From contig PIVQ01000531.1 of the NCBI GenBank assembly GCA_003354055.1, positions 1 to 5,393 on the forward strand: a stretch of DNA of 5,393 bases, written 5' to 3'. The translations under genes and the position numbers were made by a program. Of the stretch, positions 1 through 4,512 are shown piece by piece (position 1 is the stretch's first letter; every line of letters begins with the position of its first letter). Source of the DNA: Desulfobacteraceae bacterium. Lineage in GTDB: Bacteria; Desulfobacterota; Desulfobacteria; Desulfobacterales; Desulfobacteraceae. Under the pieces are notes generated by a model. It ran no database searches. It was not told the origin of the DNA and saw nothing but the letters and a program-made list of their open reading frames with translations.

Positions 1-262
1 CAGACGATTATAATTACGCTGTAGCTGCTTAAGGCGGCTTCCGTCCTCCTGATATCCCTCTTGCAGATTCAGGTCAGGGCGTCGACTATGCAAGATCGCT
101 CGTTATGGTTTCCTGAGCCCTAACAGTTAAATTAATCAGGCTATACCGGATCGTATCCCTCCTGAAGGAGACCTCCCGGCCAATTTTAAAGTTCAGGATA
201 AGTATGTAGAAGCCAGGGTTGATTGTTTTCGGACGCGGGTTCAACTCCCGCCGCCTCCACCA
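1..262 (+). ncRNA. ssrA: tmRNA, 3' portion (cut by window start)
   Basis: This is the downstream part of transfer-messenger RNA, which rescues stalled ribosomes and tags the unfinished protein. Bases 3-32 encode DDYNYAVAA followed by TAA; the two bases before (CA) fit a preceding Ala codon, giving the tag ADDYNYAVAA. Downstream are segments conserved in bacterial tmRNA: AATTAATCAGGCTA near 130-143, AAGTATGTAGAAGCCAGGG near 201-219, and TTTTCGGACGCGGGTTCAAC at 226-245. The last forms the T arm (GCGGG / CCCGC around TTCAACT). The 3' acceptor strand and an encoded CCA end at 262. The 5' acceptor half, the resume region and the first pseudoknot lie outside the window. The 3' end is also an island attachment site (see the repeats). 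The gene remains complete at its 3' end after integration, so it is probably functional. The identification rests on remembered tmRNA sequences and is very secure. Confidence 0.96.
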
Positions 263-282
263 TATATATGTGATAAAATCAG
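231..282 (+). repeat. Left attachment site (att copy 1) in the ssrA 3' end
   Basis: This is a direct repeat of 4391-4442. Positions 234-263 match 4394-4423 exactly (30 bp: the tmRNA T arm, acceptor end and CCA). Position 233 (A) differs from 4393 (C). After the core, 264-270 diverge, and 271-282 (TGATAAAATCAG) is identical again to 4431-4442. Tyrosine recombinases commonly integrate at tRNA or tmRNA 3' ends and duplicate the core, so this is read as attL of a genomic island. Strand exchange should lie inside the 30-bp identical core. The resemblance beyond CCA reflects two related islands having the same left end, not the duplicated target itself. Confidence 0.9.
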
Positions 283-314
283 ATAGTTGCCTCATTTTCA
301 CCCCCCTTAAAAGT

Positions 315-332
315 GGGGCAGAAATGGGGCGG
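315..332 (+). repeat. Paired 11-bp-phased motif, left end of island 1
   Basis: The motif GGGGC occurs at 315-319 and 326-330, exactly 11 bp apart, in the sequence GGGGCAGAAATGGGGCGG. Fifteen of 18 bases match the segment 4334-4351 at the other end of the island, in the same orientation. A partial inverted copy (TGCCC) lies at 342-346. The position, about 50 bp inside the att core, and the one-helical-turn spacing suit integrase arm-type or accessory-factor sites. This function is inferred. Confidence 0.5.
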
Positions 333-362
333 TTTTATTTGTGCCCTTTATTGGTGTTTTTC

Positions 363-1103
363 TTAAACTCCAGTACCTCTTGCATTCGTTTTCCTTCTAA
401 TGATCAATTCGGCCATCTCAGCCGATTCATGCTCATCCATTTGGCAGTATCGGTCAAACGCTTTGTTTGTTCTATGGCCAGAATGTTTTTTGGCTGCCTC
501 TTTGCCCTGAAGTTTTCCAATTTCAGTGGTTGTGGTGTGCCGTGTGCCACCATAAAGATCCAAACCTTCTATCCCAAGTTTTTCACAGGCTGCTACCCAG
601 GCTTTATAAAAATACTTTTCTCCAAATGGGGCATCTTTGGCCACCCCCTTGATACCTTCGACGTGGCGGAAAAATTTAACACTGGGCAGGGCAGGGTATT
701 GATGTTTCAGTTCCCGAAACAGTTCAACATGATCTGGGGCCAGCCGGACAGTTAAAAGACTGTTTTTCTTTTTGGTGGGATAATGGATAAAGAGCATACC
801 TGATGCCAGGTCAATGTCTCCCTCAGTTAATTTTAGCAGGTCTTTTGGCCGCAACTTTGTATATACACTTAAAAGCTCGATACCGAACCATTGCTTAGGA
901 TTCGGAGCCATTTCTTTGATGGTCTCCAGGATCCGGGCCTGTTCTTCCCATGTGGTAAAATTCCTGTATCCCAGATCATATTCAATGTCCGGAAACTCAG
1001 GCATCTGGGCAATGGTGATCACCCGGCGCTTGTGGATGTATTTCCAGAAGTCAGAAAGGGTGGATTTATAATTTGCCCGGGTCTTTTCGGAAATGCCCCT
1101 CAA
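363..1103 (-). CDS. Integrase catalytic half (C-terminal frame)
   Basis: This is the catalytic domain of a tyrosine recombinase, which cuts and rejoins att sites through a covalent phosphotyrosine. Residues are numbered from the TTG at 1103. Arg85 lies in LRPKDLL, the Arg188-His189 pair in LYGGTRHTTTTEI, and His210 in HSGHRTNKAF; the nucleophile Tyr219 is in FDRYCQ. The usual HxxR box is here GGTR, with Gly where many family members have His. The first residues (ISEKTRANYKSTLSDFW) are a normal core-binding helix continuing the upstream frame, so the TTG is an artefact of the frameshift. No Shine-Dalgarno sequence precedes it. On its own this half would lack the zinc motif and part of the core-binding domain. 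Function by homology is firm; activity is doubtful. Confidence 0.85.
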   Translation of the reverse strand: MRGISEKTRANYKSTLSDFWKYIHKRRVITIAQMPEFPDIEYDLGYRNFTTWEEQARILETIKEMAPNPKQWFGIELLSVYTKLRPKDLLKLTEGDIDLASGMLFIHYPTKKKNSLLTVRLAPDHVELFRELKHQYPALPSVKFFRHVEGIKGVAKDAPFGEKYFYKAWVAACEKLGIEGLDLYGGTRHTTTTEIGKLQGKEAAKKHSGHRTNKAFDRYCQMDEHESAEMAELIIRRKTNARGTGV

Positions 1104-1515
1104 TAGAGAAAAGAAAATCTTCTATGTCAGCACCATTGATGTATTTTACATTGATATCACCCCAGTGTTCCGTGGCGACCCTTATATAATTCCTAATATT
1201 TGAAATTGATTTTCGGGTTTTTTTTCGGTTCAGGTATTTTTCGGTTAGGGCTCTGAAGCCGTTGGGGTTTTCTTTTTTATAGTCGTTTGGATCATAGGAC
1301 CCTTCACCGGATTTGTATCTGAGGCCGGTTAAGAACCTTTCAGCCTTGGGATATGATTTGAACCGTCGATAAACATCGGTTCCTAACCTGACAATGAAAG
1401 AGGTGGCTCCTACCTGTGGATGTCCCGGACAGAAGCACCCGCCGCGCTTTTCATCATGTGTCAGGTTGCTTTTACAGACAAAACACTTCTCCCTGGTGGT
1501 TATATTCCCCTTCAT
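1066..1515 (-). CDS. Integrase N-terminal half (zinc-ribbon and core-binding frame)
   Basis: This is the 5' part of the same integrase gene. The frame is open back to 1581, but the ATG at 1513-1515 (MKGNITTREKC) is chosen because GGGGAGG (1521-1527) precedes it at five bases. A zinc-binding pattern follows: Cys11, Cys14, Cys27, Cys29 and His32 (C-x2-C-x12-C-x-C-x2-H). Next come FIVRLG, RRFKSYPKAERFL and KYLNRKKTRKSISNIRNY, typical of the N-terminal DNA-binding part of this integrase group. Good homology-like sequence ends at IEDFLFSIEG. The last nine residues (HFRKDPGKL) are out-of-frame translation before the stop at 1066. Alone it would bind DNA at most and could not catalyse recombination. 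Confidence 0.75.
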   Translation of the reverse strand: MKGNITTREKCFVCKSNLTHDEKRGGCFCPGHPQVGATSFIVRLGTDVYRRFKSYPKAERFLTGLRYKSGEGSYDPNDYKKENPNGFRALTEKYLNRKKTRKSISNIRNYIRVATEHWGDINVKYINGADIEDFLFSIEGHFRKDPGKL

Positions 1516-1520
1516 GCACA

Positions 1521-1527
1521 CCTCCCC
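1521..1527 (-). promoter_or_regulatory. Shine-Dalgarno that decides the integrase start
   Basis: GGGGAGG on the minus strand lies five bases before the ATG at 1513-1515. No comparable site precedes the longer in-frame ATG at 1581. The extra 22 residues of the long form (MTPHPHKYN...) would also fall on the promoter elements. Confidence 0.7.
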
Positions 1528-1530
1528 GAT

Positions 1531-1547
1531 TGATCTAAACTGATCTA
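1531..1547. promoter_or_regulatory. Direct repeat in the integrase leader, candidate operator
   Basis: TGATCTA occurs at 1531-1537 and again at 1541-1547, a 10-bp period. The repeats sit between the putative -10 element (1555-1560) and the Shine-Dalgarno sequence of the integrase gene. One-turn phasing next to a promoter suits binding by a repressor or by the integrase itself. This is inferred from position only. Confidence 0.35.
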
Positions 1548-1554
1548 CGAGACT

Positions 1555-1581
1555 GTTATATTTGTGTGGGTGGGGTGTCAA
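1555..1581 (-). promoter_or_regulatory. Putative sigma-70 promoter of the integrase gene
   Basis: On the minus strand TTGACA (1576-1581) is followed after 15 bp by TATAAC (1555-1560). Both hexamers are near consensus, but the spacer is shorter than the ideal 17. The promoter lies about 40 bp upstream of the chosen start, leaving room for a short leader containing the TGATCTA repeats. Confidence 0.45.
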
Positions 1582-1674
1582 GTTTTATCCAATTTCCTGA
1601 ACGTTAATACATAGTTTACTTTATCTGGTTACCACCCCGGGGCCTCTCCGTTTTCCGATGTAAGATCAATTTTC

Positions 1675-1941
1675 ATGGTCTACTTTATGGCAGCGGCTAC
1701 CTTGCGCTCAGTATGCTCCAGGGCTAACGGACAGGGGACCATATCAAGGATCAGCCGCACCCCGGGAAAAGCCAATCAAAAATCAGCGACAAAGACCCAT
1801 GTCTGCTCATGTTGTAATCAACGCCCAATTGCAAAAGGAAATCGTTTCCTTTGTGCAACCTGTTACGCCGGAGAAACGATGGAAGAACACATTGCATGGG
1901 CCCCCAGACCCTTTATTCCTGGCCATCATCGCCACCGCTGA
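1675..1941 (+). CDS. Possible small zinc-ribbon protein (88 aa), hypothetical
   Basis: I do not recognise this family with certainty. The C-terminal half looks like a real small zinc-binding protein: Cys44-x2-Cys47, twelve residues, then Cys60-x2-Cys63, in THVCSCCNQRPIAKG and NRFLCATCYAG, followed by EEHIA. Two CxxC knuckles suggest a DNA-binding or protein-binding ribbon. The N-terminal 40 residues are basic and low in character. Neither ATG (1675 or 1687) has a clear ribosome site, so the start is uncertain and the gene may be a remnant. It is the only plus-strand gene of the island and lies divergent from the integrase. Its stop codon falls inside a 12-bp perfect inverted repeat (1928-1960). 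An overlapping frame at 1799-2029 has no such motif and was not chosen. Confidence 0.4.
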   Translation: MVYFMAAATLRSVCSRANGQGTISRISRTPGKANQKSATKTHVCSCCNQRPIAKGNRFLCATCYAGETMEEHIAWAPRPFIPGHHRHR

Positions 1942-1960
1942 AGCCTATAGCGGTGGCGAT
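1928..1960. repeat. Perfect 12-bp inverted repeat (hairpin)
   Basis: ATCGCCACCGCT at 1928-1939 is perfectly complementary to AGCGGTGGCGAT at 1949-1960, around a 9-base loop. The arm is GC-rich and would fold stably in RNA of either strand. It spans the stop codon of the small zinc-ribbon ORF. Neither side has a run of T, so it is not a standard intrinsic terminator. It could protect an mRNA 3' end or act as a protein-binding site. Confidence 0.7.
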
Positions 1961-2475
1961 TCAAAAATAAAAATCGCCAAGACTCCTATCAATAAAAGCT
2001 TAACGTTTATTTTGCTTCATGTCTTCTAAAACGCCGAGTTTGCGGTTTCTTGCCACTCTTTGCAATCAGTGCAATGCACCTTATTCGGGGAAGCGCCCAT
2101 AGCTAAAGGGCATAGCATGGCGATTGCCACAGGCCCTTACTTGCAAAAAACTGACCCAAAAACGTCGAAGGTGAGGTGTGGAGGAGTTATTTTTTTTGGG
2201 GGTTTGGAATTTTTTTGAATGGCGGGGGTTTCGGGCGTTTTTAGGGGAGCTTAAAAATATGTTTGAAAAAGCACGCGCTAATAAACGGGGTGGTTTGTTG
2301 CTGGTATAGCTGTAATCGCTGATAGTTGGTGGTATTCAGAAACGATCGAGAAAGGGTATGGAAGATGTCTTAATATTCTAACTTTTTGACGTCTGATATC
2401 ATCAGTAAAAACATGCCGTATATGCTGAAATTGTTGAATAACATACGAAAAAATCAACTTGATTGGAGAATATCC
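1961..2475. other. Non-coding or degenerate stretch of the island
   Basis: I see no convincing gene here. The minus strand has a 30-codon open stretch (2026-2118) containing HCTDCKEW, a CxxC scrap that resembles the edge of a zinc-binding protein but has a stop on each side. Bases 2180-2240 are low complexity, with runs of T and G. A 16-codon ORF at 2259-2309 (MFEKARANKR...) has GGGGAG about ten bases upstream; nothing else supports it. The stretch looks like decayed genes between the integrase module and the cargo. Confidence 0.5.
2448..2464 (-). terminator. Weak candidate terminator after the PLD-like gene
   Basis: On the minus strand, AATCA-AGT-TGATT is followed by T residues (2448-2453). 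It lies about 12 bases past the PLD-like stop codon. The stem is only five pairs and all but one of them are A-T, so this would be a weak terminator at best. Confidence 0.2.
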
Positions 2476-2997
2476 TTATTGCGCGCTCAGTGCCCAAAGA
2501 TCATCAAACATCAAACTAAATTTTGAAACGTCCATTAAATCTCTGTATTCTATAAATAACTCCACATTATTTCCGTTAGCTGATTGGGTCCAATTAAAAG
2601 AACCGGTTATTGACAAATTATTATCAATAATCATAAATTTAGCATGAAGCTTCCCATAACTCCATCGCCTAACATCGGCTCCGGCATTTTCTGCGATATT
2701 TACAAGGCTCTTTTTCTTATTTGCTTCAATATCATCAACAATGAGTTTTACTTTAACACCCCTATTAAGAGCATCAATAATAGCATTTAAAAGACTATTT
2801 TCATCAAATTTATAAATCACAGCAGATACAGATTGATCTGCATTCTCAATCGCATCATAGGACCTTCTAATAGGATTTTCATACAAACTAAGTTTAATAG
2901 TCGGTTCCTGAGCAAATAATAGTGTGTTTTCAAAGCAGCAAAGACAACAGACAACACACAGTATGCGGAGTATGCATTTAAAACTATTTGTATTCAT
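2476..2997 (-). CDS. Secreted single-HKD phospholipase D / Nuc-type endonuclease-like protein
   Basis: This 173-residue protein belongs to the phospholipase D superfamily. The HKD signature H-x-K-x4-D is complete (His118, Lys120, Asp125 in LHAKFMIIDN), followed by the conserved GSFNW (132-136) and Asn143-Asn144-x-Glu146. One HKD per chain and the short length match the Nuc group, whose members work as homodimers and cleave phosphodiester bonds, often in DNA. A positive N-terminus (Lys7, Arg11) and a cysteine-rich hydrophobic core (9-22), ending LLFA-Q near residue 30, indicate a signal peptide, so the enzyme probably acts in the periplasm or outside the cell. The start at 2997 is chosen over the ATG at 3009 because GGAGGA, which overlaps that upstream ATG, is placed correctly for it. 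The gene has its own promoter and is visibly AT-rich. Substrate (DNA, RNA or lipid) cannot be told from the sequence. Confidence 0.9.
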   Translation of the reverse strand: MNTNSFKCILRILCVVCCLCCFENTLLFAQEPTIKLSLYENPIRRSYDAIENADQSVSAVIYKFDENSLLNAIIDALNRGVKVKLIVDDIEANKKKSLVNIAENAGADVRRWSYGKLHAKFMIIDNNLSITGSFNWTQSANGNNVELFIEYRDLMDVSKFSLMFDDLWALSAQ

Positions 2998-3000
2998 TTG

Positions 3001-3007
3001 TTCCTCC
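3001..3007 (-). promoter_or_regulatory. Shine-Dalgarno of the PLD-like gene
   Basis: GGAGGAA on the minus strand lies four to five bases before the ATG at 2995-2997. It overlaps an upstream in-frame ATG (3007-3009), which has no ribosome site of its own. This makes 2997 the start and gives the signal peptide a normal N-terminus. Confidence 0.75.
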
Positions 3008-3017
3008 ATAATCGGTC

Positions 3018-3046
3018 ATTATAGAAGTATAATTTGATGTACACAA
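3018..3046 (-). promoter_or_regulatory. Putative sigma-70 promoter of the PLD-like gene
   Basis: On the minus strand TTGTGT (3041-3046), a 17-bp spacer, then a perfect TATAAT (3018-3023). Transcription would start near 3011, giving a leader of about 14 bases that carries the Shine-Dalgarno sequence. The -35 box matches consensus only in TTG. Confidence 0.6.
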
Positions 3047-3424
3047 GACTGGCACTCAATGAATTTTTGATTTTTCAAACCATTCTTTAAGGACCTCGCT
3101 CTCTATCTACCGGCTATTGATAAACCAAACTCGATAATTTCGCTGCCTACAAAAAAGCTCATCCATTTTTTTCTTTGGGTTGATTAAAAGGGAAAGTCCA
3201 CCCAAAGCAGTGCCGACCGAGAAGTTCCCAAAGCAGACCAAAGGGCAGATGATCCTGGGTTTCTGTTAGGTAGATGACTGTAAAACTGTTTTAATCCTTG
3301 GTTGAGTCATCCCATCAATTATTTTTAAAGGTACCAGTTTATCAGGCGGGTTTCCGAACTGGGATGATAACGGCTTACAGGTAAGCTGCGGACGACGTAG
3401 CCGACCGTCAACTCCATCTGCTGG
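3047..3424. other. Intergenic stretch between the two cargo genes
   Basis: I see no gene here. The stretch holds small repeats only. CCCAAAGCAG occurs at 3201-3210 and 3227-3236. CTTTGGGT (3173-3180) is inverted as ACCCAAAG (3200-3207). Two inverted repeats share one arm: TCATCCCA (3307-3314) with TGGGATGA (3360-3367), and CCAGTT (3334-3339) with AACTGG (3357-3362). None has the T-run of an intrinsic terminator, so how transcription of the membrane-protein gene ends is unclear. Confidence 0.45.
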
Positions 3425-4009
3425 TTAGTCGGTCATGTTCGCGGACTTGCTTCCGTTCTTCTGGAATGCGGCTTTGCGTCTTCTATAGTTCTCGATTATT
3501 TCAGGTTTCAGACGAGGCATCCTCATGTAGAGTCGCGTTTCTCGCAATAGGACAGGGAGCCCAACGGCACACCAGGCAAGATACTGATAGATTCCGTAGT
3601 GCAGTGATTCCACATACAAGGCCGCCAAGGCCAAGCTGATCAGGCCTAGCACGGTGAAGTAGAGTATGCTTGTGTAAGACGCTGGAGTTTTGTCCTCAAC
3701 CAGGATGTCGTAATTCAGGACGTGCTCCCGATACATGTATTCCAGTTCCTCCTCGATAAACACGATTATGTAGCATGATGCCGAGATCATGTCTCGCAGT
3801 CTGTGAGAACATTGGTTTATCGCGCTTGCAGCCAAAATCAGACCAACCAGTGCAGGATATGCGCTGTCAAACTTGAGAGTTAGCGCCCAGAGAGCCACCG
3901 AGAAGGGTAACATCGCGCTTCGCCACCGGGCAATCTCTTGCCCAGACTGTCGAAAATCGGCCTTCAGGTCCTTCAGCTCCTCAAGTAGACATGCGGTTTT
4001 GGTATTCAT
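3425..4009 (-). CDS. Uncharacterised four-helix membrane protein (194 aa)
   Basis: I do not recognise the family. The N-terminal 31 residues are a charged helix (LLEELKDLKADFRQSGQEIARWR). Hydrophobic segments follow at about 32-46 (MLPFSVALWALTL), 51-67 (YPALVGLILAASAINQ), 113-133 (TSILYFTVLGLISLALAALY) and 139-155. Between the second and third lies an acidic helical loop (68-112) with RLRDMI and EEELEYMYRE. The C-terminus is basic (RRRK at 176-179). The positive-inside rule puts both ends and the central loop in the cytoplasm, with two hairpins in the inner membrane. The start is taken as the ATG at 4007-4009, with GAGG at 4021-4024 as a rather distant ribosome site. It stands alone with a repeat-bearing upstream region and has more GC than the PLD-like gene. 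Paired-hairpin architecture occurs among membrane effectors of defence systems, but no sensor partner is visible here, so that role is speculative. Confidence 0.75.
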   Translation of the reverse strand: MNTKTACLLEELKDLKADFRQSGQEIARWRSAMLPFSVALWALTLKFDSAYPALVGLILAASAINQCSHRLRDMISASCYIIVFIEEELEYMYREHVLNYDILVEDKTPASYTSILYFTVLGLISLALAALYVESLHYGIYQYLAWCAVGLPVLLRETRLYMRMPRLKPEIIENYRRRKAAFQKNGSKSANMTD

Positions 4010-4333
4010 TGCGTTTAAAACCTCATCGATCGATCCAGAATCCGGCTAACAATATGACTAATAAATCTGGATATCATTAATGATTCAATAGCAAACTGGA
4101 TATCATGCGGATATGAACGGTATCCAATTCTAACTATCACCTTTTTATTTTCCAAGCAAAGCAACTCTCATAGTCAACTGATTTGAAATCATTAACTTAC
4201 CTTGTCCCCAATTGCAACACTAAACATATAGAATATTATCTTTTCGGTTCATCCACTGGGTTCAGCTCCTAAAAAGGGAGTCGAACTCGGAGGTTTTTTA
4301 ATAGACTGAATGAGGAACCAGGAGAGTGCGATT
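4010..4333. other. Right-end non-coding region of island 1
   Basis: There is no gene between the membrane-protein start and the right att site. It contains the upstream repeats of that gene (4067-4106) and an AT-rich middle. At 4271-4300 there is a hairpin-like segment (GAGT-CGA-ACTC with A5 before and T6 after), a weak bidirectional terminator at best. GGGTTCAGCTCC at 4258-4269 resembles the tmRNA T-loop strand with one change. Confidence 0.45.
4067..4106. promoter_or_regulatory. Direct repeats with a central palindrome upstream of the membrane-protein gene
   Basis: CTGGATATCAT occurs exactly at 4067-4077 and 4096-4106. A perfect 12-bp palindrome, ATCATTAATGAT (4073-4084), overlaps the end of the first copy. 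The array lies 58-97 bases upstream of the membrane-protein start. This arrangement suits an operator for that gene, or accessory sites for recombination given that the island end is nearby. I could not place a convincing promoter beside it. Confidence 0.4.
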
Positions 4334-4351
4334 GGGGCGGAATTGGGGCGC
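4334..4351 (+). repeat. Paired 11-bp-phased motif, right end of island 1
   Basis: GGGGC at 4334-4338 and 4345-4349, again 11 bp apart, in GGGGCGGAATTGGGGCGC. It matches 315-332 at 15 of 18 positions in direct orientation. The second copy is part of an inverted repeat, ATTGGG-GCG-CCCAAT (4342-4356). It lies about 40 bp inside the right att core. It is a candidate integrase arm site of the first island. Confidence 0.5.
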
Positions 4352-4390
4352 CCAATGCTAACTACTTGAAATAATTGGAAACTTTAGTGA

Positions 4391-4442
4391 GGCCGCGGGT
4401 TCAACTCCCGCCGCCTCCACCATTTTTATATGATAAAATCAG
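4391..4442 (+). repeat. Second attachment site (att copy 2), junction of two islands
   Basis: It repeats the ssrA 3' end: 4394-4423 equals 234-263, including TTCAACTCCCGCC and CCA. No tmRNA body precedes it, so it is a displaced duplicate and not a gene. Left of it is the end of island 1. Right of it, 4424-4442 resembles the sequence after the first att copy (TGATAAAATCAG shared) and leads into a second integrase. It is therefore attR of the first island and attL of the next, with the final attR outside the window. Confidence 0.88.
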
Positions 4443-4467
4443 TAAGTTAGATGATTTTGTACCCCTA

Positions 4468-4512
4468 AAAAGGTGCTGTCTCGGTGCTGTGTTTAGCATC
4501 TCAGCACCTTTT
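4468..4512 (-). terminator. Putative intrinsic terminator of the second integrase
   Basis: On the minus strand AAAAGGTGCTG (4502-4512) pairs with CAGCACCTTTT (4468-4478) across a 23-base loop, and the T run reaches 4467. The stem begins in the last codons of the integrase gene. The T-tailed 11-bp stem suits a terminator stopping integrase transcripts before ssrA-like sequence, but the loop is long. The same bases also form the phased GGTGCTGT repeats, so a protein-binding role is an alternative. Confidence 0.45.
4472..4490 (+). repeat. Paired 11-bp-phased motif, left end of island 2
   Basis: GGTGCTGT occurs at 4472-4479 and 4483-4490, an 11-bp period, with an inverted CAGCACC at 4502-4508. 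The first copy starts 50 bases after the att CCA. In the first island the GGGGC pair starts 53 bases after CCA with the same 11-bp period and a following inverted partial copy. Layout is conserved and sequence is not, as expected for arm sites matched to a different integrase. Confidence 0.45.

Larger units (their letters stand above)
363..1515 (-). pseudogene. Tyrosine recombinase (site-specific integrase) with internal frameshift
   Basis: The two overlapping reading frames described separately below make one integrase of about 383 residues once a single base is skipped at 1095. The order is an N-terminal zinc-ribbon-like motif, an arm/core-binding helical region, then the catalytic domain. 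In the joined numbering the catalytic residues are Arg222, Arg325-His326, His347 and Tyr356. The start at 1515 is supported by GGGGAGG at 1521-1527, five bases upstream. The gene reads toward the att site and ends about 100 bp from it, the usual place for an island integrase. The broken frame suggests an inactive gene unless the shift is a sequencing error or is bypassed by the ribosome. The paralogue at 4501-5079 is clearly related (shared LYGGTRHT, TNKAFDRYCQ, APFG.KYF). Confidence 0.85.

Noticed and set aside
86..301. Minus-strand ORF containing WWRRRELNPRPKT
   Set aside because: It is the antisense of the tmRNA 3' end. This kind of peptide is a well-known false prediction over tRNA and tmRNA genes.
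219..1106. Plus-strand ORFs at 219-755, 467-652, 814-1071 and 891-1106
   Set aside because: They are antisense to the integrase, which has clear catalytic motifs. They show no domain of their own.
1799..2029. Plus-strand 76-residue ORF
   Set aside because: It overlaps the zinc-ribbon frame, has no motif or ribosome site, and runs through the hairpin.
3173..3207. Inverted repeat CTTTGGGT / ACCCAAAG as a terminator
   Set aside because: The T run lies on the wrong side of the stem for either transcription direction, and the loop is 19 bases.
4391..4422. A second tmRNA or a tRNA gene at the second att copy
   Set aside because: Only the T arm and 3' acceptor strand are present. The sequence to the left has no D arm, anticodon arm or tag frame.
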